In this document: positions 7,628 to 14,833 of the stretch, piece by piece
Numbering within the stretch: position 1 is the first letter of the stretch
Layout of the letters: each line of letters opens with the position of its first letter
Assembly (NCBI GenBank): GCA_963703325.1
Contig: OY969805.1
Coordinates: 2,294,001 to 2,358,000 of the forward strand
Direction: 5' to 3'
Length of the DNA stretch: 64,000 nucleotides
DNA from: Aquilonibacter sp963703325
GTDB taxonomy: Bacteria; Vulcanimicrobiota; Vulcanimicrobiia; Vulcanimicrobiales; Vulcanimicrobiaceae
Made by a program: the position numbers and the translations under genes
Notes under the pieces: generated by a model
The model's database searches: none
What the model saw: the letters and a program-made list of their open reading frames with translations, nothing else
Told to the model about the DNA's origin: nothing

Positions 7628-8515
7628 TCAGCCGTTGCGCTTGAGATTCTCGACGATTTCGCCGAGCACGCGGTCGACGTCAGCCGGTACGGGCTGACAC
7701 GTTCCGGCGCCGACGTGGCCGCCGCCGCCGAAGTCCGCGAGCATATCGCCAACGCTTGTCTTACAGTCGCGTTTGAGAATATTGTGTCCGACCTGAATCG
7801 AGACGAATTCGCCGTTGCGGCCGTCGGCGACGCGCACCGACACGTTCGCCGTCGGGAACAGTTCGTAGATCAGGAAGCGGTTGCCGCTGGGAAGATTCTT
7901 GAGACCGCGCACGTCGGTAATCACGACGTTGCCGTCTTGCCGCGACGTAGCTTTAAGATGCTCGCGGAAGGCCGGTTCCTCGGCTTTGAGCCGATCGACT
8001 TGCTTGCGTACTTCGGGATCTTGAAGAATCTGCTCGACCGTCTGTGCTTTCGCCAACCCCATCAGGTGCCGGAAATAGTCTTTGAAGGCGCCAAGGCCGC
8101 TGCGCGGATCCAGCGTGTAACCGACCAGAATCCACCCCTTCGGATCGACGATGTCGTCGCGGGTGAGTTGCGCCGAGTCAAGCCGATCGGTTGCCTCCAT
8201 CAATTCGGAAAAGCGGCCGAAGCGGTCCGACTTGTAGTGATCCGCGATCACGCGCGCCGCACTGGGAGCTACGCCGAACTCGCCGCGCATTTGCGGGTTC
8301 CACGCCGCGTCCGACTGGCTCACGTGGTGATCGAACCACAGCGCCGCCCGTTCGTCGTAGGGGAGATTTGCAAGAATGTCGTTGGCGGAGAGGGCGAACT
8401 TGCCATCCTGCACGTCCTTGGGATGGGCAAAGTCGACTTCATCGATCGGTTCGACTTCTTGGAGCAGGATGGCCGACGTGAGGCCGTCGAGGTCGGCTCG
8501 GGTGATCAAGCGCAT
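7628..8515 (-). CDS. DHH-family phosphoesterase
   Basis: A 295-residue hydrolase of the DHH superfamily (nano-RNase, pAp phosphatase and exopolyphosphatase relatives). Metal-binding motifs are RADLDGLTSA near residue 5 and WFDHHVSQ near residue 60. The DHHA1-type glycine-rich motif ADFGGGGHVGAG lies near residue 268. ATG 8515 has GGAGGA 8 bases upstream, which rules out the longer frame to 8626. It is divergent from msrB and convergent with the tRNA cluster. Substrate is not assignable; oligoribonucleotides or cyclic dinucleotide products are usual for the family. Confidence 0.8.
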   Translation of the reverse strand: MRLITRADLDGLTSAILLQEVEPIDEVDFAHPKDVQDGKFALSANDILANLPYDERAALWFDHHVSQSDAAWNPQMRGEFGVAPSAARVIADHYKSDRFGRFSELMEATDRLDSAQLTRDDIVDPKGWILVGYTLDPRSGLGAFKDYFRHLMGLAKAQTVEQILQDPEVRKQVDRLKAEEPAFREHLKATSRQDGNVVITDVRGLKNLPSGNRFLIYELFPTANVSVRVADGRNGEFVSIQVGHNILKRDCKTSVGDMLADFGGGGHVGAGTCQPVPADVDRVLGEIVENLKRNG

Positions 8516-8617
8516 GGGCGATTCCTCCGGGCGGATCAGGTTCGCGCAAGCAACTGGGCGCTCCTTATGCCTTTTGGCGCATCCGCGGACCCCTCGAGCG
8601 GCGTTCTTTATTGTGCA

Positions 8618-9025
8618 ATGAAACACGACATCACCCCACCCGTTGTTAAGACCGAGCAGGAGTGGCGCGAGGAACTCGGACCGCAGCGTTACGCGATCCT
8701 GCGCGAAGCGGGCACCGAACGCCCCTTCACCGGCGAGCTACTCAACATGCGCGATGACGGAACGTTCCTCTGCGGCGCCTGCGGGGCCGAACTCTTCAAA
8801 ACATCCGAGAAGTTCGACTCTCACTGCGGCTGGCCGTCCTTTACCCATCCGCACGAACAAGAAAATGTGCGGCTCTTGGACGACGTCAGTCACGGTATGC
8901 GCCGCACCGAAGTGCGTTGCGCGCGTTGCGATTCGCATTTGGGACACGTTTTCGACGATGGCCCGGGACCGCGCGGGACGCGCTACTGCATCAACTCCCT
9001 TTCGCTGGATTTCAAGAAAGTCTGA
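8618..9025 (+). CDS. msrB: peptide-methionine (R)-S-oxide reductase MsrB
   Basis: Repairs oxidised methionine (R-sulfoxide) in proteins, using thioredoxin. The 135-residue product has the full SelR domain. The zinc-binding pairs are CGAC and CARC. HCGWPSF and SHLGHVFDDGP are the substrate-binding loops. The resolving or catalytic cysteine is C124 in RYCINS. ATG 8618 is the natural start; the longer upstream frame is antisense to the DHH gene. No strong ribosome-binding site is seen. Its 3' end overlaps a convergent remnant of a free-methionine sulfoxide reductase, so this locus may once have held two Met-sulfoxide repair genes. Confidence 0.95.
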   Translation: MKHDITPPVVKTEQEWREELGPQRYAILREAGTERPFTGELLNMRDDGTFLCGACGAELFKTSEKFDSHCGWPSFTHPHEQENVRLLDDVSHGMRRTEVRCARCDSHLGHVFDDGPGPRGTRYCINSLSLDFKKV

Positions 9026-9183
9026 ACGAGCCGTTTGATCCCTACGCGCTCGGCAGCGCTGAATCGCGCGACCCCGGGACTGTCGCTGTAGATAAACGCC
9101 GCGACGTTCGCCGCATTTGCGATCAGGTCGGTCTCGTCTGCAAGTAAGCGGGCAACTTGAGCGGCGAGAAGATCGTCGTCCAT
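8983..9183 (-). pseudogene. truncated GAF/free-methionine-(R)-sulfoxide reductase remnant
   Basis: A 66-residue reading frame whose N-terminal half (LLADETDLIANAANVAAFIY) matches the start of fRMsr-type GAF proteins. The rest of the GAF domain, including the catalytic cysteines, is missing. The C-terminal half does not resemble the family and runs antisense into the msrB 3' end. This looks like a 3' deletion that left a fragment. There is no clear ribosome-binding site. It could be a short expressed peptide, but decay is more likely. Confidence 0.5.
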
Positions 9184-9244
9184 GCGCGGGGTTTCGCGGC
9201 ACGGCAGACGAACCTTGAGCCTGAATCCCGCGCAGGAGCCCAGT

Positions 9245-10882
9245 ATGAAGGATCATCTGGTTGGAAAACGCCCGGAGGGCGGTAACGATCGTCTGCTCTT
9301 AGCGCAGGCAGCGTCGCTTTTGTCGACCGATCTTTCATTGGGCGAGTTGTTCGAGCGCCTGACGACCATGCTCCCGACGTCCATTGATTCCGCGGTCGTC
9401 TTCATCGCGCTGGCGCAACCCGACGGCAACCACACGATCGAATACATTTACGATCACGGCGAGATTCGACGCTATCCGCACATCGAATTGACGGAGCGCT
9501 CGCGCGCTCGCGCAGTGATCGGCAGCGGTGAAGTCATCTGGGGTAATCGCCGTGACGTCTGGGCGCCGCACGGGACGTACCCGATCAATCCGGATCGACC
9601 GTGGACCGACGACACGAACTCGGCGATCTTCGTGCCGATGCGCGCCGGCGGCACATTGCTAGGTTGCCTCTCGGTGCAGAGCGTTCACGAAGACGCCTAC
9701 ACGAATCAAGAGGTGGAAACCATCGCAGCGATCGGCCATTACCTCGGAGTGGCGGTCCAGAACCAGCGCATGTACCAAGCCCTGCAGCGAACGGCTGAAT
9801 ACGATACGCTCACCGGCCTCGCGAGTCGTTCGCGTATCTCGCGCGAACTCGATCGGGGCCTTGCCGAGGCGACGTCGACGCAACCGGTGATCGCGATCAT
9901 GTTCGACGTGGTGAACTTCGCGCAGTTCAACGAGCTCTACGGTTACGCCGAAGGCGACGAGGTGCTGCGTTGGATCGCCGAGATCTTGCGTGAGTTCGAA
10001 ATCGCCGATGACACCATTAGCGTCGGCCGCTTCGGGGGCGACATCTTTATGGTGATCATGCGCGACGGTGCGAGCGATCTCGTCGCGCATCGGGTCGCGC
10101 GCGTCGTGACCAAACTCAACGAACTCGCCTACGTTGCACGCGATCAAACGCTGCCGATCACAATAGCGTGCGGCTACGCTATCGCGCCGCTCGATGCCGG
10201 CGCGCGGACGGATGTCGTTGCGTTATGCGAGCATCGGACGCGATTGAGCCGCAAACTTGGCGGATTGGCCGTTGGGACCGACGAGATCGATGCCTACACG
10301 ATTCACGGTTCGTTCGACGGCCTCGAGCCGATTGTCGAAAGTCTGCTCGATCGGGATCCATTCACACGCGTGCACCTCTTGCAGGTCAACACGATGGCCA
10401 AGCTCTGGTCGGAACATAACCTCGATCTCGATCACGCGACGCTGGCCAAACTCTTGCAAGCGAGTTTGCTCCACGACGTCGGCAAGCTGCTCATCGCCGA
10501 TCGCATGCTGAGCAAGCCTGGCCGGTTGAGCCCTGCGGAGTACGAAGCGGTGATGCGTCACGCCGAATATGGTCGCCACGTCCTGATGCAGCACACGGGC
10601 TACCGCGAGGTCGCGGAAATCGTGGGAGCACACCACGAGCGCTGGGACGGCGGCGGCTACCCGGGCCGTCTGGCGGGCGAAGAGATTCATCCGTTGGCGC
10701 GGGCGATCTCGATCCTGGATGCCTTCTCGGCGATGGTCGCCGATCGGCCCTACCATCGCGGTATCACCGAAGACGCGGCGCTGGCCGAGCTGCAGCGCTG
10801 TGCCGGCACGCAGTTCGATCCGGTGCTGGTCGACCGCTTCGTTGCCTGGCGCGAAGAGGGCAATCCCCCTCCCCTGGTCTAG
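9245..10882 (+). CDS. GAF / degenerate GGDEF / HD-GYP signalling protein
   Basis: A 545-residue cytoplasmic three-domain protein. A GAF sensor domain spans about 25-190. A GGDEF-fold domain (about 195-350) has YDTLTGL at its start, but the signature reads GRFGGDIF in place of GGDEF, so cyclase activity is doubtful. An HD-GYP domain follows (about 365-540) with LLHDVGKLL, HHERWDGGGYPGRL and ILDAFSAMVADRPY, the c-di-GMP phosphodiesterase motifs. ATG 9245 has AGGAG 7 bases upstream. The likely role is c-di-GMP (or related) hydrolysis modulated by GAF and GTP binding. It could link to motility genes elsewhere in the window, though it stands alone here. Confidence 0.88.
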   Translation: MKDHLVGKRPEGGNDRLLLAQAASLLSTDLSLGELFERLTTMLPTSIDSAVVFIALAQPDGNHTIEYIYDHGEIRRYPHIELTERSRARAVIGSGEVIWGNRRDVWAPHGTYPINPDRPWTDDTNSAIFVPMRAGGTLLGCLSVQSVHEDAYTNQEVETIAAIGHYLGVAVQNQRMYQALQRTAEYDTLTGLASRSRISRELDRGLAEATSTQPVIAIMFDVVNFAQFNELYGYAEGDEVLRWIAEILREFEIADDTISVGRFGGDIFMVIMRDGASDLVAHRVARVVTKLNELAYVARDQTLPITIACGYAIAPLDAGARTDVVALCEHRTRLSRKLGGLAVGTDEIDAYTIHGSFDGLEPIVESLLDRDPFTRVHLLQVNTMAKLWSEHNLDLDHATLAKLLQASLLHDVGKLLIADRMLSKPGRLSPAEYEAVMRHAEYGRHVLMQHTGYREVAEIVGAHHERWDGGGYPGRLAGEEIHPLARAISILDAFSAMVADRPYHRGITEDAALAELQRCAGTQFDPVLVDRFVAWREEGNPPPLV

Positions 10883-10979
10883 ATACCGTCAGCCCTCGAT
10901 GGCCCGCTAGGAGAGTGCGGCCGGCGTGTGCGTAGGAGCACACGAGGTCGCAGTCGACAACGCGGGCCGCGAGGGATGG

Positions 10980-11053
10980 GCGCTCGTAGCTCAATTGGAT
11001 AGAGCAAGGCACTCCTAAGGCCGAGGTTGGCGGTTCAATTCCGCCCGAGCGCA
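10980..11053 (+). tRNA. tRNA-Arg (CCU)
   Basis: Acceptor GCGCTCG/CGAGCGC with discriminator A and T-arm GGCGG/CCGCC. The anticodon loop CTCCTAA gives CCU. The anticodon stem has only three firm pairs, flanked by mismatches. CCA is not encoded. Confidence 0.88.
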
Positions 11054-11064
11054 GGCTTGGCGAG

Positions 11065-11096
11065 CCCCGCCCCGGTGGTTGCGCCCCGGGGCGGGG
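11065..11096 (+). terminator. GC-rich hairpin after tRNA-Arg
   Basis: A perfect 11-base stem (CCCCGCCCCGG with its complement) and a 10-base loop. The downstream T-tract is weak (TTAT). It may end the tRNA transcript or act as a processing structure before rpmG. Confidence 0.45.
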
Positions 11097-11164
11097 TTAT
11101 GCTACAGTCTCTAGGCTAGAACGGTCCTCCGGGCCGTTTATTTCATGTCGCGTGGTAAACTGAG

Positions 11165-11329
11165 ATGGCAAAAAAAGAAAATCGTGTGATGGTCGTGATG
11201 GCGTGCACTGAGTGCAAGCGTCGCAACTACAATACGCAGAAAAATAAGCAGAAGACGACCGACCGGCTCGAGCTGAGCAAGTATTGCCGCTGGTGCCGCT
11301 GCCACCGTGCACACCGCGAGACGAAGTAA
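11165..11329 (+). CDS. rpmG: 50S ribosomal protein L33
   Basis: A 54-residue ribosomal protein of the large subunit, too short for many gene finders. It starts MAKKENRVMVVMACTECK and ends HRAHRETK. Two CxxC pairs (C14/C17 and C41/C44) make the zinc-ribbon version of L33. Placement just before tRNA-Trp and secE is the standard bacterial order. The start ATG 11165 follows the sequence gtaaactgag, without a strong ribosome-binding site. Confidence 0.93.
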   Translation: MAKKENRVMVVMACTECKRRNYNTQKNKQKTTDRLELSKYCRWCRCHRAHRETK

Positions 11330-11344
11330 GCACGCGACCCATAT

Positions 11345-11420
11345 AGGGCGGTAGCTCAATTGGTAGAGTAGCGGTCTCCAAAATCGCCGGTTGCAGGTTC
11401 GAGTCCTGTCCGCCCTGCCA
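11345..11420 (+). tRNA. tRNA-Trp (CCA)
   Basis: A 76-base tRNA. Acceptor AGGGCGG/CCGCCCT, discriminator G and encoded CCA. The anticodon stem GCGGT/ATCGC encloses CTCCAAA, the anticodon being CCA. It lies between rpmG and secE, as in most bacteria. Confidence 0.95.
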
Positions 11421-11450
11421 AGTTTATCCCCCAGGAGCGAAAGAAGTTTG

Positions 11451-11684
11451 GTGAACGAGAAAAAAAACACGGCGCCCGCATCGAGCCGCCAACAGCAGGC
11501 CGGCGGGGATTTCGTGCGTGGCGTGTTCACCGAGCTGCGCCGCGTCACGTGGCCTACGCGAAATGAGTGGGTCTCGGCGACCATTCTTACCCTGGGGTTG
11601 GTGATCGGCGTCGGCTTGATCACGTGGGGCCTCGATAATCTTTTTACTCGACTCTTTGACCTGCTGCGGCTGCACGCTATTTAA
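11451..11684 (+). CDS. secE: protein translocase subunit SecE
   Basis: Small subunit of the SecYEG translocon in the inner membrane, 77 residues. A charged N-terminus is followed by the conserved amphipathic segment FVRGVFTELRRVTWPTRNE and one transmembrane helix (about 50-70). GTG 11451 is used; frames upstream run into tRNA-Trp. It precedes nusG by 2 bases, the universal secE-nusG pairing. Confidence 0.95.
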   Translation: MNEKKNTAPASSRQQQAGGDFVRGVFTELRRVTWPTRNEWVSATILTLGLVIGVGLITWGLDNLFTRLFDLLRLHAI

Positions 11685-11686
11685 TC

Positions 11687-12424
11687 ATGATGTCCGATAT
11701 CGAACGCGAATACCAAAATGACGAAACGGCGACGCTGGAAACAGTGACGCTCGAAACGGGGACGGTCGAAACGATCGCCGAGCCGCAGGCAGAGCTTGCT
11801 ATCGGTGCGCCCCTCGAGGACGACATCATCGATGAAGCCGAGGCTGCCGATGAGGAAGGCGCAGCCGAAACCCCGGCGCCGGCGAAGAAAGACAACCGCA
11901 ACTGGTTCGTCATTCACACGTACTCAGGTTACGAGAATAAGGTCAAAGCGAACCTCGAGCGCCGTATTCACTCGATGAACATGGCCGAGAAGATCTTTCG
12001 CGTGCTCGTGCCGATGGAAGACGAAGTCGAGTTCAAAGACGGCAAGCGCAAGATTACGCCGAAAAAAGTTTTCCCCGGCTATGTCTTGGTTGAGATGATC
12101 ATGGACGACCAGTCGTGGTACGTCGTGCGTAACACCCAAGGTGTGACCGGTTTCGTCGGCAGTCCCGGCCCGGGCGAGAAGCCCGTGCCGCTGCAAGAAA
12201 AAGAAGTCAAAACGATTCTCAAGCAGATGGGCATTGAAGCGCCCAAGCTCAAGATCGACTTCGCTAAGGGCGATCGCGTCAAAGTCACCTCGGGCCCGTT
12301 CTTCGACTTCACCGGTGTGGTCGACGAAATTCAGCCCGAAAAAGAACGCCTCCGCGCGCTCATCTCGATCTTCGGACGCGAAACCCCCGTCGAACTGGAA
12401 TTCTTCCAAGTCGAGAAAGTCTAA
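11687..12424 (+). CDS. nusG: transcription termination/antitermination protein NusG
   Basis: Elongation factor that binds RNA polymerase and links it to Rho or the ribosome. The NGN domain begins near residue 69 (NWFVIHTYSGYENKVKANLE) and the KOW domain is at the C-terminus (FAKGDRVKVTSGPFFDFTG near residue 190). The first 65 residues are a highly acidic, low-complexity extension rich in Glu, Thr and Ala, which ordinary NusG lacks. It is followed by a promoter for rplK rather than by direct read-through only. Confidence 0.95.
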   Translation: MMSDIEREYQNDETATLETVTLETGTVETIAEPQAELAIGAPLEDDIIDEAEAADEEGAAETPAPAKKDNRNWFVIHTYSGYENKVKANLERRIHSMNMAEKIFRVLVPMEDEVEFKDGKRKITPKKVFPGYVLVEMIMDDQSWYVVRNTQGVTGFVGSPGPGEKPVPLQEKEVKTILKQMGIEAPKLKIDFAKGDRVKVTSGPFFDFTGVVDEIQPEKERLRALISIFGRETPVELEFFQVEKV

Positions 12425-12436
12425 CAACCCAGTCGC

Positions 12437-12465
12437 TTTACTTTAGTTGGCTTGGCGGCTAGAAT
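12437..12465 (+). promoter_or_regulatory. promoter upstream of rplK
   Basis: TTTACT (12437-12442), a 17-base spacer and TAGAAT (12460-12465). It lies in the nusG-rplK gap and gives a leader of about 210 bases. Confidence 0.6.
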
Positions 12466-12499
12466 CTGATGGTTTCTCGTGGGAACGACCCCGGCCCGC

Positions 12500-12680
12500 G
12501 AGATTGCTGAGGGGAAGAAGCGGTTTGGGCCGCTTCGAACGAGGACCGTCTGACCGAGCGCGGAGCCACGATGGCGGGAGCGCGAGGCAGTCGATAGGAG
12601 CGCACCACGATGGTGCGCGACGAATGTGTCCGAGTTCGAATGCGGGCGAAACCGATTCGTACTATCAAAGGACATAACTC
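12500..12680 (+). promoter_or_regulatory. structured rplK-rplA leader
   Basis: A 5' leader with at least three hairpins. GAAGCGG pairs with CCGCTTC (12517-12536). Two further hairpins share the same CCACGATGG core, at 12566-12574 and 12605-12613; the second is extended to GCGCACCA/TGGTGCGC (12600-12618). Leaders before rplK commonly bind ribosomal protein L1 for autoregulation, so this is a candidate L1 target. That role is inferred from position. Confidence 0.4.
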
Positions 12681-13103
12681 GTGGCAAAGAAGGTCGTAGG
12701 CAAGATTGGCCTACAGATTCCGGCCGGCAAGGCAACGCCTGCGCCGCCGATCGGTCCGGCACTCGGACCCTACTCGCTGAATATCATGGATTTCTGCAAA
12801 CAGTACAATGAACGTACGGCATCGCAGGCGGGCATGATCATTCCGGTCGAGATCACCGTGTACGAAGACCGCACGTTTACGTTCATCACCAAAACGCCGC
12901 CGGCATCGTTCCTCATCAAACAGGCGCTCAAGATCGAGTCGGGTTCGAAAGAGCCCAATCGCAACAAGGTCGGCAAACTGACCCAAAAGCAACTCGAGGA
13001 CATCGCCAAGGTGAAGATGCCCGACATCAACGCCAACGATATCGAGGCGGCTAAGAAAATCATTGCCGGAACGGCACGCTCGATGGGCGTGGAGGTGGAG
13101 TAA
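12681..13103 (+). CDS. rplK: 50S ribosomal protein L11
   Basis: Large-subunit protein of the GTPase-associated centre, 140 residues. It has the conserved GLQIPAGKATPAPPIGPALG and the FITKTPPASFLIK segment, and ends in ARSMGVEVE. GTG 12681 has AAAGGA 9 bases upstream. It overlaps rplA by one base (TAATG), so the two are translationally coupled. Confidence 0.97.
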   Translation: MAKKVVGKIGLQIPAGKATPAPPIGPALGPYSLNIMDFCKQYNERTASQAGMIIPVEITVYEDRTFTFITKTPPASFLIKQALKIESGSKEPNRNKVGKLTQKQLEDIAKVKMPDINANDIEAAKKIIAGTARSMGVEVE

Positions 13104-13804
13104 TGCCGCAACATCACGGTAAGCGTTACAGGAACCTCGAAGCCAATTTCGACAAGAAGGCGCTCTACACGCCCGCCGAAGCGATCGGCTTCGTGAAGAA
13201 GAACGCCAACGCGAAGTTCAACGAAACGGTCGAGATTCACATCCGTCTCGGCGTCGACCCGAAGAAGAGCGATCAGAACGTGCGCGGCACGGTGCTCCTG
13301 CCGCACGGCACAGGCCGAGTCGTGCGCGTCATTGCATTCGCCAAGGGCGACAATGCAAAGGCCGCGCAGGAAGCCGGCGCCGACATCGTCGGCGATCAGG
13401 ATCTGATCGACAAACTCAAAGCGGGCTTCACCGAGTTTGACGTGGCGGTTGCGACGCCCGACATGATGGCACAGGTCGGTAAGGAACTCGGACGCATCCT
13501 CGCGCAGAAGATGCCCAACCCGAAGGCCGGTACGGTCTCGGCGAATATCGCCGGCGCGATTCGCGACATCAAAGCCGGTAAGGTTGAATACCGGCTCGAC
13601 AAGGCCGCGATCATCCACACGATCGTCGGCAAGGCGCAGTTCGATGAGGCGCAGTTGGTTGAGAACGTCAGCGCGCTGCTCGATGCGATCGTGCGGGCCA
13701 AACCGGCTGCCGCCAAGGGGACCTACCTGCGAAGCGTCACGCTCACCAGCACGATGGGCCCCGGCGTCAAGGTCGATCCCAACCGGGTCAAGGCCACCGC
13801 GTAG
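13103..13804 (+). CDS. rplA: 50S ribosomal protein L1
   Basis: L1-stalk protein that helps release deacylated tRNA and represses its own operon in many bacteria. It has 233 residues, from HGKRYRNLEANFDKKALYTP to SSTMGPGVKVD-like conserved C-terminus. The gene ends at a strong terminator instead of continuing to rplJ-rplL, which lie about 15 kb downstream. Confidence 0.97.
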   Translation: MPQHHGKRYRNLEANFDKKALYTPAEAIGFVKKNANAKFNETVEIHIRLGVDPKKSDQNVRGTVLLPHGTGRVVRVIAFAKGDNAKAAQEAGADIVGDQDLIDKLKAGFTEFDVAVATPDMMAQVGKELGRILAQKMPNPKAGTVSANIAGAIRDIKAGKVEYRLDKAAIIHTIVGKAQFDEAQLVENVSALLDAIVRAKPAAAKGTYLRSVTLTSTMGPGVKVDPNRVKATA

Positions 13805-13826
13805 ACCTCGGAAAGCCTCGTCCTAG

Positions 13827-13856
13827 GACCTCGCGCCGATGCGCGGGGTCTTTTTT
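13827..13856 (+). terminator. terminator of the secE-nusG-rplK-rplA unit
   Basis: A 10-base stem, GACCTCGCGC with GCGCGGGGTC, with a 4-base loop and six T residues. Confidence 0.9.
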
Positions 13857-13879
13857 CTTGACCTCCAGCAAATCGGAGG

Positions 13880-13908
13880 TTGACTGGTGTGCTTTCTTGC
13901 CCTATATA
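13880..13908 (+). promoter_or_regulatory. promoter of the Xre/MbcA/ParS-like gene
   Basis: TTGACT (13880-13885), a 17-base spacer and TATATA (13903-13908). The downstream start codon is at 13956. Confidence 0.65.
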
Positions 13909-13955
13909 TGAGTTGTGATTTGTCTCGTGATTCAGTAGGTGACGAAGGGCGATAA

Positions 13956-14369
13956 ATGAGTGATCTTGGTCAGTATTCTGGTCAATATTCCATGAGTGGC
14001 CGAGGCGAGCGGTCGGCCCCCCACGCGCACGAGCGGGCGATGGCGTTGCCCATCGAGGAGGTCGTCCATGAGCTCGTCAGTCTGCTTGGAGCGACGACCG
14101 TGGCGATCATCGGCGGGGTGGCTGAGACGCGGGCCGTTTCCCAGTGGACAACGGGCCGAGCGCCGCAACGTCCCAACGTGTTGCGCTTCGCGCTGCAACT
14201 CGCCGGGATGATCGCGGTCACCAAGGATCCGGACGTCGTCCGGGCCTGGTTCCACGGCAGCAATCCGCATCTCGGCGATCGCGTTCCGGTCACGATGCTG
14301 CGCGATGAGTCCCTGGCCGAAATCCAGGGAGAAATGATGGCTGCAGCGCGCAAGTTTGCCTCGCGCTAG
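13956..14369 (+). CDS. Xre/MbcA/ParS-type (DUF2384-like) antitoxin-domain protein
   Basis: A 137-residue protein. An N-terminal helical region (about 28-75) holds a possible degenerate helix-turn-helix. A C-terminal domain (about 75-137) contains LRFALQLAGMIAVTKDPDVV, then WFHGSNPHLGDRVPVTML, the hallmark of the MbcA/ParS/Xre antitoxin C-terminus. These normally pair with a RES-domain or GNAT-type toxin in a two-gene operon. No such toxin is adjacent; the next gene is a STAS protein. ATG 13956 has GAAGGG closely upstream and a good promoter precedes it. It could be an orphan antitoxin, a solitary regulator or an antitoxin-like cell-cycle factor. Confidence 0.65.
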   Translation: MSDLGQYSGQYSMSGRGERSAPHAHERAMALPIEEVVHELVSLLGATTVAIIGGVAETRAVSQWTTGRAPQRPNVLRFALQLAGMIAVTKDPDVVRAWFHGSNPHLGDRVPVTMLRDESLAEIQGEMMAAARKFASR

Positions 14370-14432
14370 CAACCTTACCGTACGGCTGAACACCAAGTTG
14401 TTTTGAGTCTGAACATTCATTAGCCTAAGGAT

Positions 14433-14810
14433 GTGGTGAACGACGTGCTAGACATGGGTGAAGGCGGCACCGCCATATTTATTCACGAGTCCTCGCCGTG
14501 GGCGGAAATTCTTTGCGCGAGCGGAGAGCTCGACCTCGCGGTAGTTCCGCAGTTCAGCTCGGCGCTTGAGAAGCTGTTTGAAGCCGGACTGCCGGTCGTG
14601 CTCGACCTCTCGGAATGCACGTATCTCGATTCGACGATCTTGCGGGTCCTTGTCGGCGCGTGCAATGCGTGGCCGGCCCGTTTCGGGATCGTCATCCCGC
14701 TCGGAGCTCGCGTTCGGCGAGTCTTTCAGGTAGCCGGCCTTGAGAGCGCGCTGCTGATTGGCGGATCCCGCAAGGATCTCCAGCATCACTTTTTGACGAA
14801 GACTTCGTAA
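14433..14810 (+). CDS. STAS-domain anti-sigma factor antagonist-like protein
   Basis: A 125-residue single STAS domain of the SpoIIAA/RsbV type. The conserved loop LDLSECTYLDSTILRVL near residue 58 contains the Asp-Ser pair whose serine is phosphorylated by partner kinases. Starts at GTG 14433, GTG 14436 or ATG 14454 are all possible; AAGGA just upstream favours one of the first two. No RsbW-type kinase is nearby. It lies 23 bases before mdcA, but its function gives no reason to think it belongs to the malonate genes. Confidence 0.75.
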   Translation: MVNDVLDMGEGGTAIFIHESSPWAEILCASGELDLAVVPQFSSALEKLFEAGLPVVLDLSECTYLDSTILRVLVGACNAWPARFGIVIPLGARVRRVFQVAGLESALLIGGSRKDLQHHFLTKTS

Positions 14811-14833
14811 CCAGCGCGGCCAACTTCCCTCGG

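Noticed and set aside
7517..8617. Plus-strand frame running from tRNA-Thr into msrB as one long protein
   Set aside because: Only the part after 8618 matches a family (MsrB); the rest is antisense to the DHH gene and crosses a terminator.
12770..13618. Long minus-strand reading frame opposite rplK-rplA
   Set aside because: It is antisense to two certain ribosomal protein genes and has no recognisable domain; an effect of GC-rich codon use.
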